Part shown: positions 7,890-15,747 of the stretch, one piece after another
How positions within the stretch are numbered: the stretch's first letter is position 1
How the letters are laid out: every line of letters begins with the position of its first letter
Assembly: GCA_946548715.1 (NCBI GenBank)
Contig: CAMNPZ010000008.1
Location: 1-37,355 of the forward strand
From: an uncultured Candidatus Saccharibacteria bacterium
GTDB lineage: Bacteria > Patescibacteriota > Saccharimonadia > Saccharimonadales > Saccharimonadaceae
Direction: 5' to 3'
DNA length: 37,355 bases
Notes under the pieces: model-generated
Database searches by the model: none
Told to the model about the DNA's origin: nothing
Seen by the model: only the letters and a program-made list of their open reading frames with translations
Position numbers and translations under genes: made by a program

Positions 7890-7918
7890 ATTATAGCACA
7901 TATGCTTAAAAAAGTCAA
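7890..7918 (-). promoter_or_regulatory. Sigma70-type promoter of the 7377-7841 gene
   Basis: Minus strand TTGACT (7913-7918), a 17-nt spacer and TATAAT (7890-7895). The transcript would have a leader of about 40 nt carrying the Shine-Dalgarno site. Confidence 0.82.
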
Positions 7919-7954
7919 TAGCTACGACATGAATTATTAATATCGCCATCAAAA

Positions 7955-7975
7955 AGCCCCCTTCTACAGGGGGCT
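7955..7975 (-). terminator. Rho-independent terminator of tuf
   Basis: Stem AGCCCCC / GGGGGCT with a 7-nt loop. On the minus strand it is followed by TTTTTGAT, about 20 nt after the tuf stop. Confidence 0.87.
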
Positions 7976-7996
7976 GATTGACTGAAATAGGAGCGA

Positions 7997-9181
7997 TTAC
8001 TTGATAACCTTAGTAATCACACCAGAACCAACTGTCTTGCCACCTTCACGGATAGCGAAACGATCCTGATCGTTCATAGCCACAGGCGCGAGTAACTTTA
8101 CCTTGAAGGTAACTTGGTCGCCAGGCATCACGATTTCCTTGTCAGCTGGAAGCTCAACTTCACCAGTCACATCGGTGGTGCGGAAGTAGAACTGTGGCTT
8201 GTAGCCCTTAGAGAATGGAGTGTGGCGTCCACCTTCCTCTTTCTTAAGGATATAAACCTGTGCCTCAAACTCAGTATGAGGAGTGATTGAACCAGGCTTT
8301 GCAATCACCTGACCACGCTCGATTTGATCACGCTCGATACCACGAAGTAGTAAACCAGCGTTATCGCCAGCTTGGCCCTGATCCAAAGTCTTGTGGAAGG
8401 CTTCGATACCAGTTACAACCGACTTCTGAGTGTCGCGCAGACCAACGATTTCAACTTCGTCGTTCAACTTAACAACACCTTGCTCGATACGACCAGTAGC
8501 AACAGTACCACGACCCTTAATCGAGAAGACGTCCTCGATTGGCATTAGGAATGGTTTGTCGAGATCGTGCTCTGGAATATCGAAATACTCATCCATCGCA
8601 GTAACGAGCTCCATGATAGCGTCTTCGGCTTCCTTGTCACCTTCGAGCGCCTTAGTAGCGGAACCCTTGATGATAGGAGCGTTGTCGCCATCGAAACCAT
8701 ATTTGTTCAACAACTCACGGACATCCATCTCAACTAGCTCAACGAGCTCAGGATCAGCGAGATCCATCTTGTTGAGGAAGACGATAATCTTGGGTACGTT
8801 CACCTGGTGAGCCAAGAGCACGTGCTCACGGGTCTGTGGCAAAGGACCATCATTCGCAGCAACTACGAGGATGGCGCCATCTACCTGGGCAGCACCGGTA
8901 ATCATGTTCTTGATGTAGTCTGCGTGGCCTGGCATATCTACGTGTGCGTAGTGGCGCTTCTCAGACTCATACTCCTGGTGGGAAGTAGCAATGGTGATAC
9001 CACGAGCCTTTTCCTCAGGGGCGTTATCGATTTGATCATATGCAACTGCCTTGTTGACATCCGACGGCAAGCGCTTCGCGAGCACGTTGGTAATCGCAGC
9101 AGTTAAAGTGGTTTTACCATGGTCGACGTGACCCATGGTGCCGACATTGATATGCGGCTTGGAACGGTCAAAATTTGCCAT
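7997..9181 (-). CDS. tuf: Elongation factor Tu
   Basis: A 394-residue EF-Tu, the GTPase that delivers aminoacyl-tRNA to the ribosome. Seen: G1 GHVDHGKT (17-24), the switch-[16 protein letters not shown]3 [14 protein letters not shown]4 NKMD, G5 GSATKALEG, then beta-barrel domains 2 and 3 ending [15 protein letters not shown]. The G3 region reads DMPGH where most bacteria have DCPGH; the DxxG core is kept. AAAGGAG lies 5 nt before the ATG. It is transcribed as a single-gene unit rather than together with fusA. Confidence 0.98.
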   Translation of the reverse strand: MANFDRSKPHINVGTMGHVDHGKTTLTAAITNVLAKRLPSDVNKAVAYDQIDNAPEEKARGITIATSHQEYESEKRHYAHVDMPGHADYIKNMITGAAQVDGAILVVAANDGPLPQTREHVLLAHQVNVPKIIVFLNKMDLADPELVELVEMDVRELLNKYGFDGDNAPIIKGSATKALEGDKEAEDAIMELVTAMDEYFDIPEHDLDKPFLMPIEDVFSIKGRGTVATGRIEQGVVKLNDEVEIVGLRDTQKSVVTGIEAFHKTLDQGQAGDNAGLLLRGIERDQIERGQVIAKPGSITPHTEFEAQVYILKKEEGGRHTPFSKGYKPQFYFRTTDVTGEVELPADKEIVMPGDQVTFKVKLLAPVAMNDQDRFAIREGGKTVGSGVITKVIK

Positions 9182-9207
9182 TCATTCTCCTTTATTTATT
9201 ATTACGG

Positions 9208-9278
9208 TTGGAGCGCTAATAAAAACCAGCTCCAAGACTCTACCCTACTATTTTAGACTATTTCGAGGTATTTGTAAA
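9208..9278 (-). promoter_or_regulatory. tuf promoter and leader hairpin
   Basis: Minus strand TTTACA (9273-9278), 17-nt spacer and TAAAAT (9250-9255). The roughly 60-nt leader contains a 7-bp inverted repeat TTGGAGC (9208-9214) / GCTCCAA (9229-9235) before the Shine-Dalgarno site, possibly a leader stem-loop. Confidence 0.65.
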
Positions 9279-9388
9279 GAGTTAAAACAAAAATTTACCA
9301 CATTCGAAGAACACTTACGAACAATATGCATAGCTAACTCTTGTATGGTCTAATGACGGACTTTTTCTGACGGCAAAAAGTTGTTTTC

Positions 9389-9417
9389 TGGACAAAAAAG
9401 CACTATTAGGATATAAT
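9389..9417 (+). promoter_or_regulatory. Promoter of the small membrane protein gene
   Basis: TGGACA (9389-9394), 17-nt spacer, TATAAT (9412-9417), about 37 nt before the ATG at 9455. Confidence 0.75.
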
Positions 9418-9454
9418 ATGTTAAGCAGGTGGCGTACTTTAAAGGAGGTGTGAT

Positions 9455-9718
9455 ATGGGGTTTGCAAATCTGGCTATTTTATTTATGTGCCTTTTGTTTT
9501 GGGGCTCAATCATCGCGTTAATAACTCGTTGTGCTATATTGATAGGAATTTTGTGCGTTGTGGTCGCTGTACCTATAGCCTTCATAATAATATCTATCAT
9601 CTTTGGTGCAATCCGTATAATGTTGGCTCGTGTCATCAGCGATGAAGAACAACCAGATGAAGCAGCGAATGCGACTAAACCACATGACTCGGAGACATGC
9701 TCTAACCAACACGAATAA
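9455..9718 (+). CDS. Small membrane protein, 87 aa
   Basis: Not recognised by family. It has two closely spaced strongly hydrophobic helices (about residues 3-24 and 27-52, isoleucine/valine-rich), then a polar acidic tail (ARVISDEEQPDEAANATKPHDSETCSNQHE). It is well supported as a gene: AAAGGAGG 6 nt before the ATG, a near-consensus promoter, and a stem-loop right after the stop. It is a plus-strand single-gene unit placed between the minus-strand fusA and tuf. Confidence 0.72.
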   Translation: MGFANLAILFMCLLFWGSIIALITRCAILIGILCVVVAVPIAFIIISIIFGAIRIMLARVISDEEQPDEAANATKPHDSETCSNQHE

Positions 9719-9724
9719 CCACCT

Positions 9725-9749
9725 ATACCAGGCTCACGGAGCCTGGTAT
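9725..9749 (+). terminator. Stem-loop terminator of the small membrane protein gene
   Basis: Perfect 10-bp stem ATACCAGGCT / AGCCTGGTAT with a 5-nt loop, 6 nt after the stop. Only a short T-run follows (TTTCAT). Confidence 0.7.
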
Positions 9750-9758
9750 TTCATATAA

Positions 9759-9788
9759 AAATACACCTCCATTGCTGGAGGTGTATTT
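9759..9788 (-). terminator. Rho-independent terminator of fusA
   Basis: Perfect 12-bp stem AAATACACCTCC / GGAGGTGTATTT, loop ATTGCT. On the minus strand it begins 4 nt after the fusA stop and runs into TTTTTATAT. It may act in both directions. Confidence 0.85.
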
Positions 9789-9791
9789 GGC

Positions 9792-11888
9792 TTATTTCGA
9801 ATTGCGCTTCTCGATAATCTCGGCAGCTACGTTCGGTGGTACTTCCTCGTAAGCATAGAGCTCCATCGAAGAAGCCGCGCGACCTTGGGTCATGCCACGC
9901 AAGTCGCCAGTGTAACCAAAGAGGTTAGCCAGCGGACAGAACGCCTTAATTAGCTTGGCGCCACCGTTCAAATCTTCCATCTCATCGATGCGGCCACGGC
10001 GCGAGTTGATATCACCAATCACGTCACCCATGAAATCTTCTGGGGTAGTAATTTCGAGCTTCATTACGGGCTCGAGTAGCACTGGGTTGGCTTTCTTGAT
10101 ACCTTCGCGGGTAGCAAGCGCACCGGCCAAGGTAAAGGCGAGCTCGGAGGAGTCGACATCGTGATACGAACCATCGTACAATGTTGCTTTCACGTCTACT
10201 ACTGGGTATCCCGCAATCACACCACCAGCCAAAGTGTCCTCGACACCCTTCTGTACTGGCTTACGGTATTCCTGAGGCACCACGCCACCTTTAATCTGGT
10301 CAATAAACTCAAAGCCCTTCCCCGGCTCATTCGGCTCAAACTTAATCCATACATCACCATACTGACCACGACCACCAGACTGCTTGATGTGTTTACCTTG
10401 CGCTTCTGCAGTGCCACGGATTGTTTCACGGTAAGCTACCTGTGGCGCACCAGTGTTGGCCTCGACACCATGCTCACGCTTCAAACGGTCAATAATAATT
10501 TCTAGGTGTAGCTCGCCCATACCAGAGATAATCGTCTGGCCGGTTTCTTCATCGGTGTGGACGCGGAAGGTTGGGTCTTCCTCAGCCATCTTGGATAGTC
10601 CAATGCCCATTTTTTCTTGGTCGGCCTTAGTCTTTGGCTCTACCGCAATTGATACTGGAGGATCTGGGAATTCAATCGACTCTAGAATAATCGGGTGAGC
10701 TGGTGAGCAGATAGTTGTACCAGTTGTACAGTTCTTTAACCCTACCACTGCGGCGATATCACCGGCACCAATTTCCGAAATATCCTTACGGTCATTTGCG
10801 TGCATCCGTACTAGACGTCCAATTCTTTCCTTGTCGCCAGTCGAGGCATTCAAAACTGTATCGCCAGATTTGAGCTTACCAGCATATACGCGGATAAAGA
10901 TTAACTTACCCACAAACGGATCAGTTGCAATCTTGAACGCAAGAGCAGTTAAAGGCTCAGAGTTGTCGGCCTTGCGAACAATCTGGTCGCCTGTCTTCGG
11001 GTCGGTACCGACAGTTTGTCCTTGATCGCGGTCGAGCGGGCTTGGCAAATAATCAGTCATCAAATCAAGTACTTTCTCTACAATCACGCCACGGCCATCG
11101 CCACCGGTTACTAAGAAGAAATCACCATCAAGTACACGCTTACGTAGTGCTGCTTTGAGTTCTGGAACCGTGATAGCATCTTCGCCCTCGCTGAAATACT
11201 TATCCATCAAAGCCTCGTCGGCTTGCACTGCCTCCTCAACTAGGATAGAACGGGCATTCTTGGCTTTTTCGACCATATCGGCTGGAATCTCACCCACGGT
11301 CAATTCGTGGTCGGCGTAATCCTTGTAAGTATAGGCCTTCATATCGATGAGATCGACCACGCCACAAATATCCTTCTCGAATCCGATTGGTAAATGAATC
11401 GCCACGGCGTTCTTGGACAAACGCTTGTGAATCGAATCGAGTGACTTATAAAAATCACCGCCAATTTGGTTAATCTTATTCACGAAACAAATCCGTGGTA
11501 CACCATACTTGGTCGCCTGGCGCCACACGGTCTCGGACTGTGCTTCAACGCCCATCTTGCCATCAAATACCACTACGGCGCCATCTAGTACGCGCAGTGA
11601 ACGCTCCACCTCGGCGGTAAAGTCGATGTGGCCCGGAGTATCGATAATGTTAATCTGGTGATTCTTCCAGTAGACTGTCACGGCAGCCGAAGTAATCGTA
11701 ATGCCACGTTCCTTCTCCTGCTCCATCCAGTCGGTATCGGCACCACCGGTGCCACCCTTCACTAGGTCAATTTTATGTTTAAGCCCCGTACGATATAGAA
11801 TCGCCTCGGAGGTTGTAGTTTTGCCGGCGTCAATATGAGCAATAATCCCGATATTGCGTAGCATGCTTAAGTCTTTTATTTCAGCCAT
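9792..11888 (-). CDS. fusA: Elongation factor G with Asn in the NKxD motif
   Basis: A 698-residue EF-G, the translocation GTPase. Seen: G1 AHIDAGKTT, KERGITITSAA switch I, G3 DTPGHIDF, domain II, domain III GMGELHLEIIIDRL, domain IV SGGRGQYGDVWIKFEP and domain V with SRRGRIDEMED. The base-recognition motif is odd: residues 137-140 read NKIN (codon AAC for residue 140) where almost all GTPases have NKxD. The rest of the protein is intact and essential, so this is likely a tolerated lineage feature rather than decay. AAAGGAG is very close to the ATG. Separate promoter and terminator; no rpsL/rpsG upstream. Confidence 0.97.
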   Translation of the reverse strand: MAEIKDLSMLRNIGIIAHIDAGKTTTSEAILYRTGLKHKIDLVKGGTGGADTDWMEQEKERGITITSAAVTVYWKNHQINIIDTPGHIDFTAEVERSLRVLDGAVVVFDGKMGVEAQSETVWRQATKYGVPRICFVNKINQIGGDFYKSLDSIHKRLSKNAVAIHLPIGFEKDICGVVDLIDMKAYTYKDYADHELTVGEIPADMVEKAKNARSILVEEAVQADEALMDKYFSEGEDAITVPELKAALRKRVLDGDFFLVTGGDGRGVIVEKVLDLMTDYLPSPLDRDQGQTVGTDPKTGDQIVRKADNSEPLTALAFKIATDPFVGKLIFIRVYAGKLKSGDTVLNASTGDKERIGRLVRMHANDRKDISEIGAGDIAAVVGLKNCTTGTTICSPAHPIILESIEFPDPPVSIAVEPKTKADQEKMGIGLSKMAEEDPTFRVHTDEETGQTIISGMGELHLEIIIDRLKREHGVEANTGAPQVAYRETIRGTAEAQGKHIKQSGGRGQYGDVWIKFEPNEPGKGFEFIDQIKGGVVPQEYRKPVQKGVEDTLAGGVIAGYPVVDVKATLYDGSYHDVDSSELAFTLAGALATREGIKKANPVLLEPVMKLEITTPEDFMGDVIGDINSRRGRIDEMEDLNGGAKLIKAFCPLANLFGYTGDLRGMTQGRAASSMELYAYEEVPPNVAAEIIEKRNSK

Positions 11889-11960
11889 ATGCTCCTTTAA
11901 TAATTATTATTCCGTCATATTCTTAAGCTCCACACTCAAAAACAAGACAATATTTTCCTC

Positions 11961-11989
11961 ATTTTACCACAATAGTAAACAAAAATAAA
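11961..11989 (-). promoter_or_regulatory. Extended -10 promoter of fusA
   Basis: Minus strand TTTATT (11984-11989), 17-nt spacer, TGGTAAAAT with the -10 TAAAAT at 11961-11966. The -35 lies in the T-tract of the gat terminator, so terminator and promoter are interleaved. Same architecture as the rpsJ promoter. Confidence 0.6.
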
Positions 11990-12006
11990 GTCCTTTTTCA
12001 AGGACT
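11989..12006 (-). terminator. Terminator of the gat operon
   Basis: Stem AGTCCTT / AAGGACT with a 4-nt loop. On the minus strand it is followed by TTATTTTTG, 28 nt after the gatB stop. Confidence 0.75.
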
Positions 12007-12033
12007 CTATCTCTTAATTATATCACTTTTGGG

Positions 12034-13464
12034 CTACTTTGTCAATTTTTGACGCAATATCTCTTGCACGGCAGACGGATTAGCTTTGCCGTGCGATTCT
12101 TTCATTACCTGACCCACCAAGAATCCAAGTACCTTTTCCTGTCCAGCCTTGAAATCCTCCTGAGCCTTAGCGGTTTCTGGCTTTGCCAGTACTGCATCAA
12201 CAATCTTCTCGAGCGCACCCAAATCATTCTCTTGGATTAAGCCTAATTCCTTCGCGATTTGTTTAGCACTTCTTCCCTTCATTTGTGGGTCAAATAGCCT
12301 GAGGAATACCTCCTTCGTGGCAGTCGACGACAACTCTTTCTTCTCGTTCATCTCGGCAAGCTCCGCCAAATCTCCCGCCGATGGCAAATCATTCAAATAC
12401 TCCGCCGACTTCTCCTCGGCCAGCAACACCGATGCGAACAGGTTTGAAATAAGTTTGATGGTATGAGCGGCTGGAATTACGGACAATTCTCCTAATTTTT
12501 TCATCAGAGTTGGATAATCGAGCAAAATTTCCAGGATGTCTTCTGTGATACTTTTGCCAAATTGAGCGCGATAATCCGCTGGCATCATCGGCAACTTAGC
12601 CGATTCTGTCTCAATAAACTCAGCCGACAAATGAATCGGTGGCAAATCCGGCTCTGGCATATAGCGATAATCTGCTGCTACCTCCTTGGACCGCTGTGGC
12701 GTAGTCTTACCTGTTGCATCACTCCAGCCAAGCGTCTGCTGTACTACCTTTTCGCCAGACTCCAACACCTTGGTTTGTCTCTTAATTTCATATTCTACGG
12801 CTCTCTCCACTGAACGGAACGAATTTAGGTTTTTCACTTCCGTTCGAGTGCCTAACTCCTTGGAGCCCTCCGGCGCCAAAGACGTATTGACGTCAAACCG
12901 CATATTGCCATTATACAAATCACCGTACGTTACCCCCGCATAACACATCAAACGCCACAATTCTTTGCAATAGTCATGAGCGTCTTTTGCCGAGTGAATA
13001 TCTGGCATCGACACAATTTCAATTAATGGTGTATCAACACGATTCAAATCTACCAACGAATACCCATCAAAATGCGTCAGCTTCCCTGCGTCACCCTCAA
13101 GGTGCGCGTGTTCGATTCGAATCTTCGTCCCCGATGGTAATTCTACATAGCCCTCGCCAATAATCGGCTGATAAAACTGTGTAATCTGATAACCCTTCGG
13201 TGAATCTGGATAGAAGTAGTGTTTGCGGTCAAATCGTGACACCGGATTAATCTTGCAATTCATCGCTCGCCCCGCCAGTATAGCAAACCGAATCGCTTCG
13301 CCATTCAATCTCGGTAACATTCCGGGCAGTGCGTAATCCACGGGCGATACGCAAGAATTCGGCTCCTTGCCACGCGCATCGTTATCCACCTCGGAAAACA
13401 ACTTTGTCTTTGTGCAGAGTTGCACGTGACACTCAATTCCAATAGTCGGTACATATTTACTCAT
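12034..13464 (-). CDS. gatB: Asp-tRNA(Asn)/Glu-tRNA(Gln) amidotransferase subunit B
   Basis: A 476-residue GatB, which binds and activates mischarged Glu-tRNA(Gln)/Asp-tRNA(Asn) within GatCAB. Seen: the N-terminal PTIGIECHVQLCTKTKLFS, RKHYFYPDSPKGYQITQF, the cradle-domain LVDLNRVDTPLIEIVSMPDI, ADYRYMPEPDLPP, and a C-terminal YqeY-like tail domain ending at MKESHGKANPSAVQEILRQKL. Length is normal. Its ATG overlaps the stop of the HEPN-like gene (ATGA), indicating coupling. GatCAB implies that Gln-tRNA and/or Asn-tRNA is made by the indirect route. Confidence 0.97.
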   Translation of the reverse strand: MSKYVPTIGIECHVQLCTKTKLFSEVDNDARGKEPNSCVSPVDYALPGMLPRLNGEAIRFAILAGRAMNCKINPVSRFDRKHYFYPDSPKGYQITQFYQPIIGEGYVELPSGTKIRIEHAHLEGDAGKLTHFDGYSLVDLNRVDTPLIEIVSMPDIHSAKDAHDYCKELWRLMCYAGVTYGDLYNGNMRFDVNTSLAPEGSKELGTRTEVKNLNSFRSVERAVEYEIKRQTKVLESGEKVVQQTLGWSDATGKTTPQRSKEVAADYRYMPEPDLPPIHLSAEFIETESAKLPMMPADYRAQFGKSITEDILEILLDYPTLMKKLGELSVIPAAHTIKLISNLFASVLLAEEKSAEYLNDLPSAGDLAELAEMNEKKELSSTATKEVFLRLFDPQMKGRSAKQIAKELGLIQENDLGALEKIVDAVLAKPETAKAQEDFKAGQEKVLGFLVGQVMKESHGKANPSAVQEILRQKLTK

Positions 13465-13880
13465 ATAGCTCCTAATTCCTTTAATGCTTGCTTATACACT
13501 TGTAAGGCATTATACGCTTGCTTGTAACTAATCTCAAAATCCGATTCGTGCGCAATCGCATTCCGTAATTTGTGTGCGCGCCACACGGCATTCAGATTTG
13601 TGAATCTATCACCAACACGCTTCAAGCGATCCCCCATCGTCTTGCCAGGCACACCCATCTCGATCAGCGCCTTGTCTAGCAACTTATCGCCATTAATAAT
13701 CGACATCGTATAACTGGCTGGATTGTCCTGTTTTAGATGGTTTTCTATTTCTAGGAATCTCGCCTGATAGTATTGCATATTGAAATGATGCCCGCGCTTG
13801 CCAGTTAATAGTATCGCTACAAACACTAGCACCGCTACAATCAAGATAGCCAACAAGAACGTAATCACACCACCATCCAT
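13461..13880 (-). CDS. Membrane-anchored HEPN-like protein in the gat operon
   Basis: A 139-residue protein of unknown function. One N-terminal transmembrane helix (about residues 6-26, FLLAILIVAVLVFVAILL) is followed by a basic GKRGHH and an all-helical cytoplasmic domain. Near the C-terminus, HKLRNAIAHESDFEISYKQA carries R-N-x3-H, the RX4-6H signature of HEPN domains, which in many families is a metal-independent RNase site. Resemblance to HEPN is inferred from motif and helical pattern only. It is locked into the operon: TAATG overlap with gatA and ATGA overlap with gatB. This position suggests a link to tRNA or translation, but function is unproven. Confidence 0.75.
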   Translation of the reverse strand: MDGGVITFLLAILIVAVLVFVAILLTGKRGHHFNMQYYQARFLEIENHLKQDNPASYTMSIINGDKLLDKALIEMGVPGKTMGDRLKRVGDRFTNLNAVWRAHKLRNAIAHESDFEISYKQAYNALQVYKQALKELGAI

Positions 13881-15439
13881 TATTGTAACTCCTTAGAAAA
13901 TTCAATCAACTGTTTATCGCTGCGTCTTGGGCCAACTAGCTGCAGGCCAATTGGTAATCCAGCCTTAGTCATGCCGGCCGGAATGGCGAGACCAGGTACG
14001 CCAGCCAAGTTTAAAGAAACACTCATCACATCCTCGAGATACATTGCAATCGGGTCATTTACCTTTTCGCCGAGTTTGAAGGCAGGGCTAGGTGATACCG
14101 GTGTCAAGATGTAATCAACTTTCTGAAAAGCCTCTTCGTACGCCTTTACGATCAAAGTCCGTGCCTTTGCTGCCTTCAGGAAATATGCATCATAAAACCC
14201 CGACGACAAAACAAAATTTCCAATCATAATTCTGCGTTTGTTTTCCGGCATAAATCCCTCATTACGAGTATTCTCATACAAACCGTCCAAATCGTCGGAC
14301 TTATCGGAACGGAATCCGTATCGTACGCCGTCATAACGCGACAAATTCGAAGCCACTTCGGCTGGCACTATAATATAATATGCCGCCAAAGCATACTTTA
14401 GTGCTGGCATCTCGAGCTCTACTATCTCGTATCCTTTCGATTCTAGTAACTCGCACTTAGCCTTAAGCGCCTTTCGAATTTCATTATCTACCGACTCATT
14501 GTCGAAATCTTTAATCACGCCAACCCTGATTTTCTCCATCTCAGCATCCAAATATGCTCCTCTCGGGGCGCGTCCAGCCGGCCCGTCGACTGAAGTCGCC
14601 GACCCATCGTCGTCTCGGAAGAACGAACCAGTTCGTTCTTCGCTCGTCTCCTCGGGTCGTCTGCCACGGGCGGCTGGCGCTACCTCTCGCGCTGCCGCGC
14701 TCCGAACCCCCTTCGATGAGCATATTTCGGCTGCTGAAATAGAATAGTAATCAGGCAACGTCGTCATATCTTTCGGATCTTGACCCGAGCTAATTGACAT
14801 CAATAAGTCCATATCCTCTGGCGTTTTGGTAAAGAAACCGATACAATCAGTCGACGAAGCCATTGCTACCACGCCATAGCGTGAGTTGCAACCATAAGTC
14901 GGTTTTAGCCCGTATACTCCATTAAACGATGCTGGTTGTCGAATTGAACCGCCTGTGTCTGTTCCGGTGGCAAATTCCACGATATCGAGTGCTACAGCTA
15001 CCGCCGAGCCTCCCGAAGAACCACCAGCTACTCTCTCCGTGTCGTAAGCATTCAAAGTCGGCCCGTAATATGAGTTCTCAGTCGATGAACCATGCGCAAA
15101 AGCGTCAAGATTGGTCCGCCCAATCATGATGGCACCCTCTGCCTCTAACCTTTCCACCACCGTGGCGGTTACGGGTGAGGTAAATCCTTCCAAGATATGT
15201 GCAGATGCTGTTGTTTCGCCCTCAGGGCTCAAGAAGTTATCCTTTAGTGCATATGGCACGCCCGCGAGTCGCCCCACCTTTTCGCCACGCGCAATGCGGG
15301 CATCAATCTCGCGCGCCTTCTGGATTGCACCAGTCTTATCCAAATACGTGAATATATTATACTCTCGAAAATGCTCGGCCTTTTCCAAAGCATCTCTTAC
15401 TAGCCTTTCGGCCGTGACGGTTTTGTTTGCAGTTTTCAT
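13880..15439 (-). CDS. gatA: Asp-tRNA(Asn)/Glu-tRNA(Gln) amidotransferase subunit A (with in-frame insertion)
   Basis: A 519-residue amidase-signature subunit that releases ammonia from glutamine for GatB. The catalytic triad is visible: Lys66 (ALKDNF), cis-Ser141 (GGSSGGS) and Ser165 (TGTDTGGSIRQP), with the family's 75/24-residue spacing. Residues about 235-300 ([15 protein letters not shown] ... [10 protein letters not shown]) are foreign to the family and come from the palindromic element at 14541-14737. They fall between PDYYSISAA and EKIRVGVIKDF, where normal GatA has a short surface linker. The reading frame is preserved and all catalytic residues are intact, so it is presumably active. 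Overlaps gatC (ATGA) and the HEPN-like gene (TAATG). Confidence 0.96.
   Translation of the reverse strand: MKTANKTVTAERLVRDALEKAEHFREYNIFTYLDKTGAIQKAREIDARIARGEKVGRLAGVPYALKDNFLSPEGETTASAHILEGFTSPVTATVVERLEAEGAIMIGRTNLDAFAHGSSTENSYYGPTLNAYDTERVAGGSSGGSAVAVALDIVEFATGTDTGGSIRQPASFNGVYGLKPTYGCNSRYGVVAMASSTDCIGFFTKTPEDMDLLMSISSGQDPKDMTTLPDYYSISAAEICSSKGVRSAAAREVAPAARGRRPEETSEERTGSFFRDDDGSATSVDGPAGRAPRGAYLDAEMEKIRVGVIKDFDNESVDNEIRKALKAKCELLESKGYEIVELEMPALKYALAAYYIIVPAEVASNLSRYDGVRYGFRSDKSDDLDGLYENTRNEGFMPENKRRIMIGNFVLSSGFYDAYFLKAAKARTLIVKAYEEAFQKVDYILTPVSPSPAFKLGEKVNDPIAMYLEDVMSVSLNLAGVPGLAIPAGMTKAGLPIGLQLVGPRRSDKQLIEFSKELQ
14541..14737. repeat. In-frame palindromic insertion element, copy 3 (inside gatA), with nested palindrome
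   Basis: Outer arms at 14541-14562 and 14715-14737 are inverted copies (inner part AAATATGCTCCTC against GATGAGCATATTT). The core matches the uvrB copy: CGGGGCGCGTCC at the left end, then CCGGCCCGTCG, then CCACGGGCGGC and CGCGCTGCCGCGCTCCG at the right end. Unlike uvrB, about 75 nt of extra sequence lies in the central loop. That sequence includes the perfect hairpin GAAGAACGAA-CCAG-TTCGTTCTTC (14619-14642). Element minus one 23-nt arm is 174 nt, or 58 codons. Confidence 0.83.
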
Positions 15440-15723
15440 AATACTTTTGGTACCTCTATTTGATTATCGCGACTTTTTTCACTTAGAGCCAACAACTCCT
15501 CGCGGCTCACTCCTTGGTCAACCACTTCGTCATCTCGCCATACATTTTCCATCTCAAACACTTGGTAAGTCGGCTCCACGTTTTCGGTATCCAACTCGTC
15601 GAGCTGCGAAATATATTTAATAATACCCTGTAAATCTTTGCCCAGCGATTCTACTTCGTCATCTGTTAAAGACAGATTTGATAAGCTCGCTAAATGCAAA
15701 ATATCCTCGCGTTTTATTTCCAT
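15436..15723 (-). CDS. gatC: Asp-tRNA(Asn)/Glu-tRNA(Gln) amidotransferase subunit C
   Basis: A 95-residue GatC that wraps the GatA-GatB interface. Seen: KREDILHLASLSNLSLTDDE at the N-terminus, the central LGKDLQGIIKYISQLDELDTENVEPTY and the C-terminal VWRDDEV. Normal length. First gene of the gat operon. No Shine-Dalgarno site: TATAAT lies 7 nt before the ATG, predicting a leaderless mRNA. Confidence 0.94.
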   Translation of the reverse strand: MEIKREDILHLASLSNLSLTDDEVESLGKDLQGIIKYISQLDELDTENVEPTYQVFEMENVWRDDEVVDQGVSREELLALSEKSRDNQIEVPKVL

Positions 15724-15730
15724 ATTCTCT

Positions 15731-15736
15731 ATTATA
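15731..15736 (-). promoter_or_regulatory. -10 box of predicted leaderless promoter, gat operon
   Basis: Minus strand TGCTATAAT (TGn-extended), then AGAGAAT, then ATG. No convincing -35. Near-identical in sequence and spacing to the murJ promoter. Confidence 0.7.
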
Positions 15737-15747
15737 GCACAGAACCG

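Noticed and set aside
8920-8945. EF-Tu DMPGH instead of DCPGH as a functional oddity
   Set aside because: The Cys position is variable among GTPases, and the DxxGH core needed for GTP hydrolysis is intact.
14541-14750. Small open frames on both strands within the gatA element (about 60-82 codons)
   Set aside because: They lie inside the palindromic insertion and mirror its GC-rich, stop-poor composition. No ribosome site or promoter belongs to them.
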